The notes under the pieces were generated by a model. It was not told the DNA's origin. It saw only the letters and a program-made list of their open reading frames with translations, and ran no database searches. 64,000 nucleotides of DNA from JABCPE02 sp963530615 (GTDB lineage: Bacteria; Bacteroidota; Bacteroidia; Flavobacteriales; Weeksellaceae): NCBI GenBank assembly GCA_963530615.1, contig CAUSDX010000008.1:10471-74470 (forward strand). Direction: 5' to 3'. The position numbers and the translations under genes are program-made. This document shows positions 35,827-45,500 of the stretch, piece after piece. The stretch's first letter is position 1; each line of letters starts with the position of its first letter.

Positions 35827-38379
35827 TTAAAAATCATCTAACTCTAAAATATTGATTCTCATCGTATCATTGAATATCACATTTAGTTTTTCTTTATCCT
35901 TAAATTTATAAGCTCTTAGAAACCCTATTTTATGCTGAGATGCTCTCTGGAGCATTTCTAATCTGATTTCATAGTTTCTCTCCGTAGGGCTATTAGAGGT
36001 TTGGCTAAATTCCACATTCACTTCTGAGGATAATAGCTCTCCATCAACATCATATATCCCTAGTGTAATATAATGAGGTCTATAAATCTCTCCCACAGGT
36101 TCAGACTGTAAAAATTTTAGTTTTACAATGGATGATGTAATAGTACTATTCTTATCTATTCTAACAAAAGGGACTTCCTCTGCATTAGAACCACTTACTC
36201 TTTTTACTTCCAAAACAGGCACAATGATCTCTTGTAGAGATACTCCTCCATGAACGAACTGCATTCCAAAATTTCCTTTCTTTTGAAATCTATTAATCGT
36301 TTTAGGGATAACTACCTGAGCATCTGTCTCGATATTCGTCGTATTCGCTAATGGAAAACGATAAGTATCATGAGGCGTAAAATCATCTTTTACAATCGCA
36401 AATCTCGTATGCTCTTTTAAGATATGCTCCATCTCGGGGAATGGCTGTGAAGTCGCCTCCGAGATTTCTTTATAGTTAAATAAAAATCCATGATCTGCCG
36501 TAATAAATACCTGACCTATATTAAAGGTATTATAAAGCTTCTTTACAATGTTATAGAGCTGTGTGATACACTGCTGTGAAGACTCAAAGGTATAATATTC
36601 TGATACTTTTCTATCACCGATGGCATCCATCCAGTTATGATAAACATAAACAATCTGCTTATCTCGGAAGAAATCTCGCCCCTCATCTCTACTTAGTTTA
36701 CTTAATGTCGCAAAATCTATCACTGCAGAGCTCGGTTCCGCCTTATGCAAAATCTTTCCTCGGTTAGAACTGGTTGTCTTAATATTATAGATAGAATAAT
36801 CTATATTCCCCTCGGATATTTCTGCCTTTATACCATCATTTGGTAAGAGATTACTCATTCCTAAATTAGTATAAGATGGCATCGCAGAGAGCATTGCCGT
36901 GCAAGTAATCTGATTATGAATATCTGGGCTCATCATATCTACTAAATCTTTTGCTAATTCATAACGAAAAGCATCGGATATGATTACGACTTTCTTCTTC
37001 TGAGAAGAAGCGATAAAATCCTTATAAAAATCATACTGCTTAGCAATATTCAGTTCTTTTATTGAAAACTGATGCTTATCTATCTCCTTCACCCAAGGCG
37101 TGTTGAGGTCTATCAAATACTGGTCATAAACTTTATTCAGTTCCTTAAAGGTTTCATAATAATGTTCCTTCTCCTCCTCCTTCATTTCCTTATAAGAAAT
37201 AAATGCCTTACGGTAATGATAATCCAATAGATAAAGTTCTCCTGAATAAAGAGAGAGGTAATCATCTGCCGTATTAAATATAAAATCGGAGTAACTTTTT
37301 TTCAGCTTATAAAATAATGCTGTATTGAGGATAAATTCCACTTGTTTTTCTTGTCCTATATAATCTTCTGCATTATTTTGCCAGGAACTATATCGCTCTA
37401 TAATCTCATCAGGAGATATCTGAATATTATTTTGTGCTGCATATAATTTTTTCTCTAAAATCTGATCTGTCATCAGTCCATACTCCTCTTCTACCCCATA
37501 GACTTGTATGATTTTATCCAGCTGTACCTCCATACCAAGATTTTCTAAAACCTCTTCCATGGTTTTAGACTTGTTTTTGTCATCTTGCCAATCTCGGAAA
37601 AAGCAAGTAATCCTCGTCTGCATGGCATAATCATATAACTTCAATTTGGCATAGCTATCTCCCGACTTAGTCTCAGGGATATGTATCATGATAGCATTAT
37701 ATTTTAGCTGTAAGAAAAGACTTCGCAGAGAAGGGTAAGAAATATCTCCTACATCAATACTAAAAAGATAATTCAACTGTCTGAGCAATACCTGCTCCAA
37801 GCCTAAATTTTGCAAAATCTTCTGCTTCGCAATCCATCGCTCCTCCCCCTCATTCATCAGCTCAAAAACACGGATGGCGTTATAATTATTGGCTCCTACT
37901 TTTTTCTCCTCCAAGATAAGAGAGACCACCCCCCTCGCCAATGCCTCCTCATCAAAGGGCTTTTGGCTTAAAAGTGGTAATAACTGGCTCTGATATTTCT
38001 TCGGCTTGATCCACTTTTGGAGATTCTGAATAAAGACTTTATGGTGTAGAGAGATACCGTAATTATTCATCATCTCGGCAATCTCATCTATCTCCAATAA
38101 AGCCCCTGCAAAAAACAAATTTGCCAATGGATATTCCATATAACCCTCACGATCTTTCGGAGCAGCAAAACGGTGATAAACCAAAATTTTTTCTTCGGAT
38201 TTCTTTTTATATTCTATTTCATATTTTATGCGGAAATAGTTTTCATCTACTAGCAATACACGGAAATCTTCTCCCTGATAGGAGAGTAACTCCTCTTCAT
38301 ATTCTTTTTCTGCATCAAAGAATAATAAGATTCCGTTTTTTGCTTTATCAAATCTCTCTTTTATCTTTTCTATAATCAT
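35827..38379 (-). CDS. pglZ: BREX protein PglZ (BrxZ), alkaline-phosphatase-like
   Basis: 850 residues. A long N-terminal region of about 440 residues precedes the alkaline phosphatase/sulfatase-like domain. Metal-site motifs: VVIISDAFRYELA (first Asp), TAMLSAMPSYTNLGMS (Ser/Thr nucleophile region), YVYHNWMDAIGD and VFITADHGFLFN, then VHGGVSLQEIIVPVLEV. PglZ is present in every BREX type. Related PglZ proteins have been reported to have metal-dependent nuclease or phosphodiesterase activity, but the target in BREX is unsettled. It sits between pglX and brxL. Confidence 0.93.
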   Translation of the reverse strand: MIIEKIKERFDKAKNGILLFFDAEKEYEEELLSYQGEDFRVLLVDENYFRIKYEIEYKKKSEEKILVYHRFAAPKDREGYMEYPLANLFFAGALLEIDEIAEMMNNYGISLHHKVFIQNLQKWIKPKKYQSQLLPLLSQKPFDEEALARGVVSLILEEKKVGANNYNAIRVFELMNEGEERWIAKQKILQNLGLEQVLLRQLNYLFSIDVGDISYPSLRSLFLQLKYNAIMIHIPETKSGDSYAKLKLYDYAMQTRITCFFRDWQDDKNKSKTMEEVLENLGMEVQLDKIIQVYGVEEEYGLMTDQILEKKLYAAQNNIQISPDEIIERYSSWQNNAEDYIGQEKQVEFILNTALFYKLKKSYSDFIFNTADDYLSLYSGELYLLDYHYRKAFISYKEMKEEEKEHYYETFKELNKVYDQYLIDLNTPWVKEIDKHQFSIKELNIAKQYDFYKDFIASSQKKKVVIISDAFRYELAKDLVDMMSPDIHNQITCTAMLSAMPSYTNLGMSNLLPNDGIKAEISEGNIDYSIYNIKTTSSNRGKILHKAEPSSAVIDFATLSKLSRDEGRDFFRDKQIVYVYHNWMDAIGDRKVSEYYTFESSQQCITQLYNIVKKLYNTFNIGQVFITADHGFLFNYKEISEATSQPFPEMEHILKEHTRFAIVKDDFTPHDTYRFPLANTTNIETDAQVVIPKTINRFQKKGNFGMQFVHGGVSLQEIIVPVLEVKRVSGSNAEEVPFVRIDKNSTITSSIVKLKFLQSEPVGEIYRPHYITLGIYDVDGELLSSEVNVEFSQTSNSPTERNYEIRLEMLQRASQHKIGFLRAYKFKDKEKLNVIFNDTMRINILELDDF

Positions 38380-38408
38380 TTTTTATCAAATTCTTAAAAT
38401 TTTTGGTT

Positions 38409-38576
38409 TTTGCTACTCGGTCTTCTAAATATACCACTCGTTTTTTGATATTTTACACTATGTTTTGTGTTTTTTACACTCATTCTTCTAAAAATACAGC
38501 TCCGTCTCGCTTATTTTATACTCGGTCATAGATATTTTATACTCCGTTTTGTTTATTTTCTATTAGGTGGAGGGTA
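38409..38576. repeat. Degenerate tandem array, 8 units of exactly 21 bp (array A)
   Basis: In the pglX-pglZ gap, successive 21-bp units start at 38409, 38430, 38451, 38472, 38493, 38514, 38535 and 38556. The plus-strand core is TTTTAYACTCGG, for example TTTTACACTCATT, TTTTATACTCGGT and TTTTATACTCCGT. Units diverge in their second half. No unit is identical to another, so this is an old array with constrained phase. Two further arrays of the same period lie at 54664 and 61388. Confidence 0.72.
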
Positions 38577-38577
38577 T

Positions 38578-38655
38578 TTTCTTTTGTTTCAGGACAAAAG
38601 AAAGAGAACACCCCGCCTCTGCAAGGCACCCCCTCTTTTAAAGGGGGGGGGAATT
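38578..38655. other. Cluster of hairpins and a 9-G tract after pglX
   Basis: TTTCTTTTGT (38578-38587) pairs with ACAAAAGAAA (38594-38603). GCCT (38615-38618) pairs with AGGC (38624-38627). C5 at 38629-38633 pairs with part of the nine-G run at 38643-38651. The G run lies 14 bp past the pglX stop codon on its transcript. The hairpins may mark the 3' end of pglX or separate it from pglZ. Confidence 0.6.
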
Positions 38656-38665
38656 TTCATCATCT

Positions 38666-41600
38666 CTATTTCAGAGAAGGAAGCACTTCTTGGAAGATGG
38701 CAAAGTTCCTCATCACGCCATTATCCAGGTCAAGGGCTATCTGCTGATTGGCATAGCTCTTTATCTTTTCTCCATAGTCTTTTATCTCGGCGAGGAGCTT
38801 TGGCAGGGTATCTAAGCGTTTTTTCTCTGCCTTATCTAGGGTAGCCTCTCGCTCTTTGAGGGCTTCATACTCTGTACGGAGATGCTCCTGATGTGGGTGG
38901 AGGTAGAGCCTGATGATCTGCTGAAGGGAGAAGCTATCCATGCGGTGCATGTAGCACAAAACTCGGAAGGCCGACTTCTTCGGGTTCTTCAGGTTAGAGC
39001 AAAAGAGCCAGTAGATGGGTCTCTTGCTGTATTTCTTAAGATGATACGGCCAAAACTCCTCTGTGAGCCACTTCTCCATCGGCATACCCAAGGCCTCGTT
39101 GATGAAGTTCAGGTTAGCAATCACCTGTTTATCTCCCCAGATTTTCTCTATCAGGTCTTCTATGCGTCTGACCACATCATCTGGGAAGCCACACTCTACC
39201 CCCATCATTGGGATGATGCCGTCATCATCCATTGTGAAGGTGAAGTCCCCTTCCTGTCCTGCCACAGAGTAAGCGGAGGTCTCTTCTAAGGTGGCTTGGT
39301 GGGTGATCTGCACCCCTTCGCGGTCTAAGCGGTATCTGCCCATCAGCACTCCGATGAGGTAGGAGAGCAGCTGCTGCACCACCTCTTGCTTAGTGAGGAA
39401 ATACTTGTTGTTTTTACTCTCTTCGCTGATGTCCTCTGCCTTATCAAAAATCTTGGCAATGGTGATGTCTTTTTCTGGCACTGTAGCATCCAGTTCCTGC
39501 TCTAAGCCATAGAGATGGATAAACCGCTCATTGAGGATTTCTTCATTTCCTTTAAGTTTTGCAAATTGACTATTGGTAAATAGTTTATATTTCTCATAAG
39601 CATCTGCTATGTTGGATGAAATATTTTCTAAATCCTCACTATTCTGGGTAAAGCCATAAATATATTTTCCAATATTTACAAGTGGATTGATAGTAAAGTC
39701 CCAAGCCGTCTCAAAGGTGTTCCAATCATACTTAGAGATGGCGATACATTCATCTACTATAGGGATAATTTCATTTTTTATCTTCTCATCTTCTATTACA
39801 GGAAAGTTTTTAAAATCTCCTACTTGAAGATTAACTGTAGGGTTTAAAATTTTAAATACATAATCAGACAATTTACTACTGATTATACCTAAAGTATATT
39901 TAATATCTTGACCATTCTCAAAAAACGCTGACATTCCTGATACATCAAAAACACTTCCCTTTTCTCTATACCTTATACTAAATCCCCCACTCATAATATT
40001 TGACCAAGTAATTGCCTCTTTGAAATATAAATGTTTTGATGGTAATTTATTTCCTTGTTTGGATAGAATAAGCTGAGCTTCTTCATTAAAATTCAGTACA
40101 TAATCATAATTTCCAAACCACTGTCTTCTTGCTCCGCCTTTATTGTAAGGATACCATTTATAGCTGTTATCTATGGTATCTTCTAAGGTTTCGTTATCAT
40201 ATTTTATCTTTTCATTATCTACCTCCCACCATAAGCGTAAAAATCTATCATTATCTGCTGTCGCTAATCCTTGTCTCACATCTGCCACATCACTCATCTT
40301 CGTTCCATTTGAAAACGCTTCTAATAGTTTCTCACTCGCCCAGTAGGCTATGGGGCTACCAGGTATCTTATCAAACTGGTCCTGAGGAAGCAGAGCATAT
40401 CTTCCATTATCTTTTTTAGGAAAAACTAAAGGCACATTGGCTTCTCTATCCATATCATTAATAGTAAGGTAAGAATATTCCCCAATCTTTATATTCTTAG
40501 ACTTTTCTAAAACAAGCATTGCAGTCCCAAAAGCAATGCCTATGATGTGCCAACCAAAATGACTAAGCGAAACGATAGAATATTTATTTAAAATATAATG
40601 TCTCAGCTTTTCATAAGTAGAAAGGAACATCCAAGCTTCCATTGTAATACAACCCATTCTTGCATTATCCTTTGTCATCTCTATCATTTTCTCCATAAAC
40701 ACGGCAAATAGATCTGCTTTGGTCATGGGGTAATGTTTTTCTAAGTAGTTTTTCAGCTCGGCGTTCATGTTCGCACTTCCCATGTAGGGAGGGTTTGCGG
40801 CTACGGCGGTGTATTTCTGGGCAAGGTTTAGGGCTACGAGTAGGTAGGGGCGTAGGTGCTTATAGATGGCTTCTTTCTCTACAGCTGTTTTTGCGGTGCG
40901 GTCCCACTCCTTTATCTGCTGTTTAATGTAGTCTTGTGCCTCTGTGCTTAGGGAGAGTTTCAAGGCAGAGCCTATGTTTTTACCGTTATATAAAAGCCTT
41001 AAGACTTTGAGAATCTCCTCTGTGTGGCGGTTGCCCTCTGTGAAGGTTTCTACCTCTGCCACCGTAAAGCTGTAAGCCTCTGGGAAGGCATAGATATGCG
41101 GCAAGAGGAAGTCCTTGCCCATCAGGAAGTTTTTACCCTCCCCTGCAAAGCGGTTTTCTAAGAGCTGTGCCCCTTTGAGCAATACTGCAAACCTTGCCAG
41201 CTGTGCCGCACGCTCATCTATATCCAGCCCATAGAGATTATGCTCTAAGATACTCTGTACCGCAGCCTTCGGGGCGTAGCCCTGCTCCAGATACATCTGG
41301 TAGAGCCACTCCATCCCCACCACGAGGATATGCCCAGAACCTGCCGCAGGGTCTATGAGGCTCAGCTCTGTGATGTCTTCTATTAGAGGCTTGGAGGCGG
41401 AGTTTTGGTCTTCTACGAGGTATCTCATTTGGGCTTTCAGTTCAGTATCTGGCTCGTAGTCTATGTATGCCTTACCCAGGGTGTTCTCTACCATGTAGCT
41501 CACAATCCACCTTGGGGTGAAAATCTGCGTTGCGGCAGGAATATCCTCCTCGCGGAATTTTTCTTTTTTATTGGCAAAAACCTCATCTTTCTTATCCGAG

Positions 41601-42259
41601 ATGTAGAACTGGTAGAGCCAACCGATGAGCTCCACCTCGCGGTAGTCTTCCTCGCTGATGTACTGCTCATCATTGAGCATCGCCAAAAAGCCCTCCTCCG
41701 TGAGGAGATTCTGCGGAAGGAGTATCTGCGTATAATCATCCACCCCACCGAAGGCCTCGGTAAGCAGTGGGTTTTTATCACAAAAATTCTTGATGAGAAT
41801 CGCAAATGCCACCTCATCATTATGATGATCCAAAGCCTCCTGTAAATTAGCAATATATCCCGAGTGGGTGAGGCTATGCTGACCAGACTTGGCCTGCTGA
41901 AGAATCTCCGGCATGAAGCTCCCTTCTCTGAACCGAAGAACAGGAGGAATAAAACCATTCTTCTCCAAGATTTTTATCGCCATCAAGCGGTTAAACCATG
42001 TATAGGCCGCCTCCTCTACCGTATCCTGAAAGGCTTCCTTCCCCGCTGAAAGCCGTGCTTTGAGACTCTGCCAATACCCCACCGTGTAGGTATCATTATA
42101 AATCTCTCCGCGGTAGGTATAGCCCCCTGATACGGCGATGGGCTGGTCATAAGACTCACCGTTTTCGTGAAATCCCCAGTATTTTATTTTCTGCTCTACC
42201 GCAGCACAGAGATTGATGCGGGCAGACTTGGCAAATGATTTTATTTGGTTGGTATTCAT
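38666..42259 (-). CDS. pglX: BREX adenine-specific DNA methyltransferase PglX (BrxX)
   Basis: 1197 residues. SAM-binding motif I is LIDPAAGSGHILV (about 300), and catalytic motif IV is AANPPYMGS (about 490), the N6-adenine type. BREX methylates host DNA at a non-palindromic site through PglX and blocks phage replication. The coding sequence is a mosaic: roughly 40740-42259 and 38666-39540 are GC-rich (one 60-base line at 41161 is 55% GC), while 39540-40700 is AT-rich like the neighbours (one line at 40141 is 30%). The AT-rich part corresponds to residues about 520-905, where target recognition is expected. Confidence 0.94.
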   Translation of the reverse strand: MNTNQIKSFAKSARINLCAAVEQKIKYWGFHENGESYDQPIAVSGGYTYRGEIYNDTYTVGYWQSLKARLSAGKEAFQDTVEEAAYTWFNRLMAIKILEKNGFIPPVLRFREGSFMPEILQQAKSGQHSLTHSGYIANLQEALDHHNDEVAFAILIKNFCDKNPLLTEAFGGVDDYTQILLPQNLLTEEGFLAMLNDEQYISEEDYREVELIGWLYQFYISDKKDEVFANKKEKFREEDIPAATQIFTPRWIVSYMVENTLGKAYIDYEPDTELKAQMRYLVEDQNSASKPLIEDITELSLIDPAAGSGHILVVGMEWLYQMYLEQGYAPKAAVQSILEHNLYGLDIDERAAQLARFAVLLKGAQLLENRFAGEGKNFLMGKDFLLPHIYAFPEAYSFTVAEVETFTEGNRHTEEILKVLRLLYNGKNIGSALKLSLSTEAQDYIKQQIKEWDRTAKTAVEKEAIYKHLRPYLLVALNLAQKYTAVAANPPYMGSANMNAELKNYLEKHYPMTKADLFAVFMEKMIEMTKDNARMGCITMEAWMFLSTYEKLRHYILNKYSIVSLSHFGWHIIGIAFGTAMLVLEKSKNIKIGEYSYLTINDMDREANVPLVFPKKDNGRYALLPQDQFDKIPGSPIAYWASEKLLEAFSNGTKMSDVADVRQGLATADNDRFLRLWWEVDNEKIKYDNETLEDTIDNSYKWYPYNKGGARRQWFGNYDYVLNFNEEAQLILSKQGNKLPSKHLYFKEAITWSNIMSGGFSIRYREKGSVFDVSGMSAFFENGQDIKYTLGIISSKLSDYVFKILNPTVNLQVGDFKNFPVIEDEKIKNEIIPIVDECIAISKYDWNTFETAWDFTINPLVNIGKYIYGFTQNSEDLENISSNIADAYEKYKLFTNSQFAKLKGNEEILNERFIHLYGLEQELDATVPEKDITIAKIFDKAEDISEESKNNKYFLTKQEVVQQLLSYLIGVLMGRYRLDREGVQITHQATLEETSAYSVAGQEGDFTFTMDDDGIIPMMGVECGFPDDVVRRIEDLIEKIWGDKQVIANLNFINEALGMPMEKWLTEEFWPYHLKKYSKRPIYWLFCSNLKNPKKSAFRVLCYMHRMDSFSLQQIIRLYLHPHQEHLRTEYEALKEREATLDKAEKKRLDTLPKLLAEIKDYGEKIKSYANQQIALDLDNGVMRNFAIFQEVLPSLK

Positions 42260-42460
42260 AAGGTAATTTTATCAAAAAAAACTCTCGCAAAGATAAAAAA
42301 TATATACCGATTTCTGGGATGAAAATCCTTTTTATTCTTCGGAGGGGTCTTTTTCTTTCGCTGAGATCTGATTGATGGTTTCGGAAGGCTCCGAGACTCT
42401 CACGGGGAATCAGTTGGGGCTATCGGAGGGAGAATTTTTAATGAATAACAGCAGGAAATA
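42260..42460. other. Structured spacer between brxC and pglX
   Basis: Nested inverted repeats: CTGATT (42368-42373) with AATCAG (42408-42413) encloses TCGGA (42381-42385) with TCCGA (42390-42394). The block is flanked by direct repeats TCGGAGGG at 42339-42346 and 42423-42430. It is more GC-rich than the surroundings. It holds no gene; it may be a small mobile or structured element. Confidence 0.45.
42288..42295 (-). promoter_or_regulatory. Likely -7 promoter box of pglX
   Basis: On the minus strand, TATCTTTG lies 29 nt upstream of the pglX start and fits TAnnTTTG. No good -33 TTTG is seen. Together with the terminator after brxC it suggests that pglX-pglZ-brxL form a second transcript. Confidence 0.5.
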
Positions 42461-42491
42461 AAAAAAAGGAAACTGCTAAAGTTTCCTTTTT
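42461..42491 (-). terminator. Intrinsic terminator after brxC
   Basis: A perfect 11-bp stem (AAAAAGGAAAC at 42463-42473, GTTTCCTTTTT at 42481-42491) with a 7-nt loop lies 25 nt past the brxC stop. It divides the BREX locus into brxABC and pglX-pglZ-brxL. Confidence 0.85.
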
Positions 42492-42516
42492 AACTCATGA
42501 AAGTAAGAACAGACCT

Positions 42517-45500
42517 TTATTTTAATATGATTTTAGAATCTGTTTTTCCTAACTCTACCATCAAGCTATTTCTTAACCCCGATAAAAATTGATCTATCTC
42601 TTCTGGAGTCGTCAAGATTTTTCCTGATATTTTTCTGGTAATATTCACCTCTTTTATGAGTGTTTTCCCAGGTTTATCCCCATTTATTCTTTCCTTCGCT
42701 TCTGCAATGGTCTTTATGTATTGCACTCTAAAATCAGTACTTTTGCTTTCCCATACTTCCAGCTCATTATAATTCTCGGTGTTTTCTATTTTCACTAAAA
42801 ATGCGGATCGTTCTGGGATAATGTTTTTCGCAACTCCCTCTTTTTCTTCTATAGAATTTTCCAACTCATCAAAGATTTTTGTATAAATCTCTATGACCTG
42901 ATTTCTTAAAGCATTGATGAGATCTTCTATCGCTTTTTTGAGAGTTCTATATTGTTTCAGCACTATAGGGAACTGTAAGGCAGGATTTTTTTCTGTCTCC
43001 ATAAAGTTTTTAATCTCCTTATACTGCTCAGCATAGCTCTGCTCCTCTTTCTCACCTAATCTCTCTAAATTATTTTTATTTTGATGTAGAAACTCTTTGA
43101 TATCGTTATACCTGCTGATATTACCCATAATGAAATCCTTAATCTGAGCATACTCATCTCTTTGCTGTTTCAGAGTTTCTTTTTGGGCAATCACTTTCTG
43201 CATCATTCCTTCATTCGTCCCTGTTTCCATAATGTATTTCAAGGCAAGATGGTAATTTTTGATACACTCATAAAAAGGATAGCCTCCATATTCTTTTTTA
43301 TCAGTATTGACCTCTATCAGTATTTCTTCTAAATTTTTCTTGAAAGTCTCAATAATCTGTTTTGGCTCTAAGGTAGGAGAAAGATTAATGCTTAAGAAAA
43401 TATCTTGCACCGCAGTACAAAAATCATTAATCTCTTCTTGGTTATATTTTTTGGGAGAACAGATCTCTATTCCAGCTCTGGAGCTACTGTTAATCGCCAA
43501 TTCATAATACTTTTTAGGATCCAGCTCTTCGTTAAGATAATAAAAGGCTCTATGTTTTTTAATCACAAGCTTATAGACAATATCTAACACAGCAATGTCT
43601 TTCCACCCATAAGGAGCTTTATCATAATATTTTACCAGATCTACAAGATTGACTTTATTATCGTATTTTCTCGAAATGGTGGTATTCACATCTTCTTCTG
43701 CGATAGAAGACTGATACAGATCTCCATTTATTTGAGTAGAAGAAGTTGCTTTTCTTAATTCTTCATTATTTTTTGCAAATTTATTACTCCACTCATATTT
43801 ATTATAGATCGCTTTAACATGTCTATCTAACATCTGAGCGTATCTCTGTGATGGGATAGTCACCGCTATAGTATTTGCTTTGTTGATTTGCTGTTGAGAA
43901 ATATAAGAAGTTTCCGAAAATTTTTTCTCAAATGTCACTTGTAGTTCTGATAAAAGTCTATTATTATCATTAGCAAAATCCTCTAAGGTTCTTACTCTCT
44001 CCCCTGTAGCTGTACTTTTGTTATCATCTAAAAATTTAGCAGTTTTAGCATATTTGTAGAAGCCATTTAGGAAACTTTTATTCTCATCAAGTTTGAGCCA
44101 TTCAAAGATATTTATATACAAATCTTCTTGGCGAATACTTGATGATATCACACCACTTTTCATTTCATCCCCATCAAATACCACAAACTTCACTCCTATA
44201 TCACCGTTTTGGAGTTCTACCTTGTCATCTATGGAAATTCCTACTTTTATGTTTCTATTCCCAAGATTATAGGAACTTTGAGGTTTTATTAATTTTTGAA
44301 TGAATTGGTCATAAAAATATTTTAAATTTACATTACTTGGAACAATGGTATTTGCAATGATATTTGCTACCAAAATACCATCATTATTTAGAAATCTATA
44401 TTTCCCTTCACTTTCTTGTATTATATTACTTTTTATCAGCTGATTTAGTACTATTTCTACCTTTTTTTCAATATCTACCTTTACTTCTGAAATATGATTA
44501 ATCAAGAGAAGGGCAAGATTCTCTACCGTAGCAGGAAAATTAATCTTCAGAGAATCATCTAAATGAGAAATCATAAACAAAGCTTTTGCTACTCTATGAG
44601 CAAAACCTCTGATGTCCTCATCAAAATCAATATTCAAAGCTCTATCCAATACAGATTTTGCCATATGGGTAAGGTTTTTACTCAACTGATCATTATAAAA
44701 ATCATCAAAAGATATAAAATATCCAAACTCTCGCTTGCTCTGCTTCTTGGCGGTAAAGTGGATAATCCCTAAAATAGATCTCTCAGTATTTTTTATTCCT
44801 TCTCCTACGAAACCAATAGATGAGAAAGACTGGAAAACATCAGAAATCAATCTAAACTGATAAGGAACAAAAGGATAGGATAAATAAAATTCTTCCGCAT
44901 CTTGAAAGTTTTTATATAGAGAATGGGCAAATTCAAACTGGTTTTGTATACCACCTTTATTTTTTTGATAAAAATCTACTAAGGCTTTGCTTCCCTCCGC
45001 ATTTTTTTCTAAAAGTCTCTTTTGAGTAATATACTTAGTGTCTTGTGAATCTAATGAGATCATAGTTTCAAACCTTCCCATAATCTTTCCAAAACCATCT
45101 TCTTTTCCTTTATTACGATTAACCAAAGAACTTAAATCTTGCTGTGCTGTACAAACAATCCATACTTTTTGCCCTAAATTTATTCCTACTCCTTCTACAA
45201 TAGTTTGTAAATTAAGAAGCAGAGAAGAATTGGTTCCTATATATTGAGAAACCTCATCCATTAAGAAAATGAGTCTATAATCATCTGTACTTTTTTCTTC
45301 AACATACTCCTTAAACTCAGAAATCAGCTCTTCTATCGTATATTCCCGGTTATCATTTAATGCCTCCGCGAGAGAAATTTTATCTATATTTTCATCAAAT
45401 TCTGCTACAATATCTATTAATTTAGCTTTACGCAGATGCAGTAAATCTCTGATTTTATTATCTTCCCAATCTACATCAAAAACACTAGAAACTCTCTCTC

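Noticed and set aside
38409..38576. CRISPR-like array
   Set aside because: Unit length is 21 bp without separate spacers, units are diverged throughout, and no cas genes are present. The same holds for 54664-54896 and 61388-61555.
38467..38844. Plus-strand frame across the pglX 3' end
   Set aside because: It runs antisense to pglX and through repeat array A; its protein looks like translated repeats and has no domain. Similar frames inside pglX (41405-41845 plus and 41500-41958 minus) are shadows of the GC-rich part.
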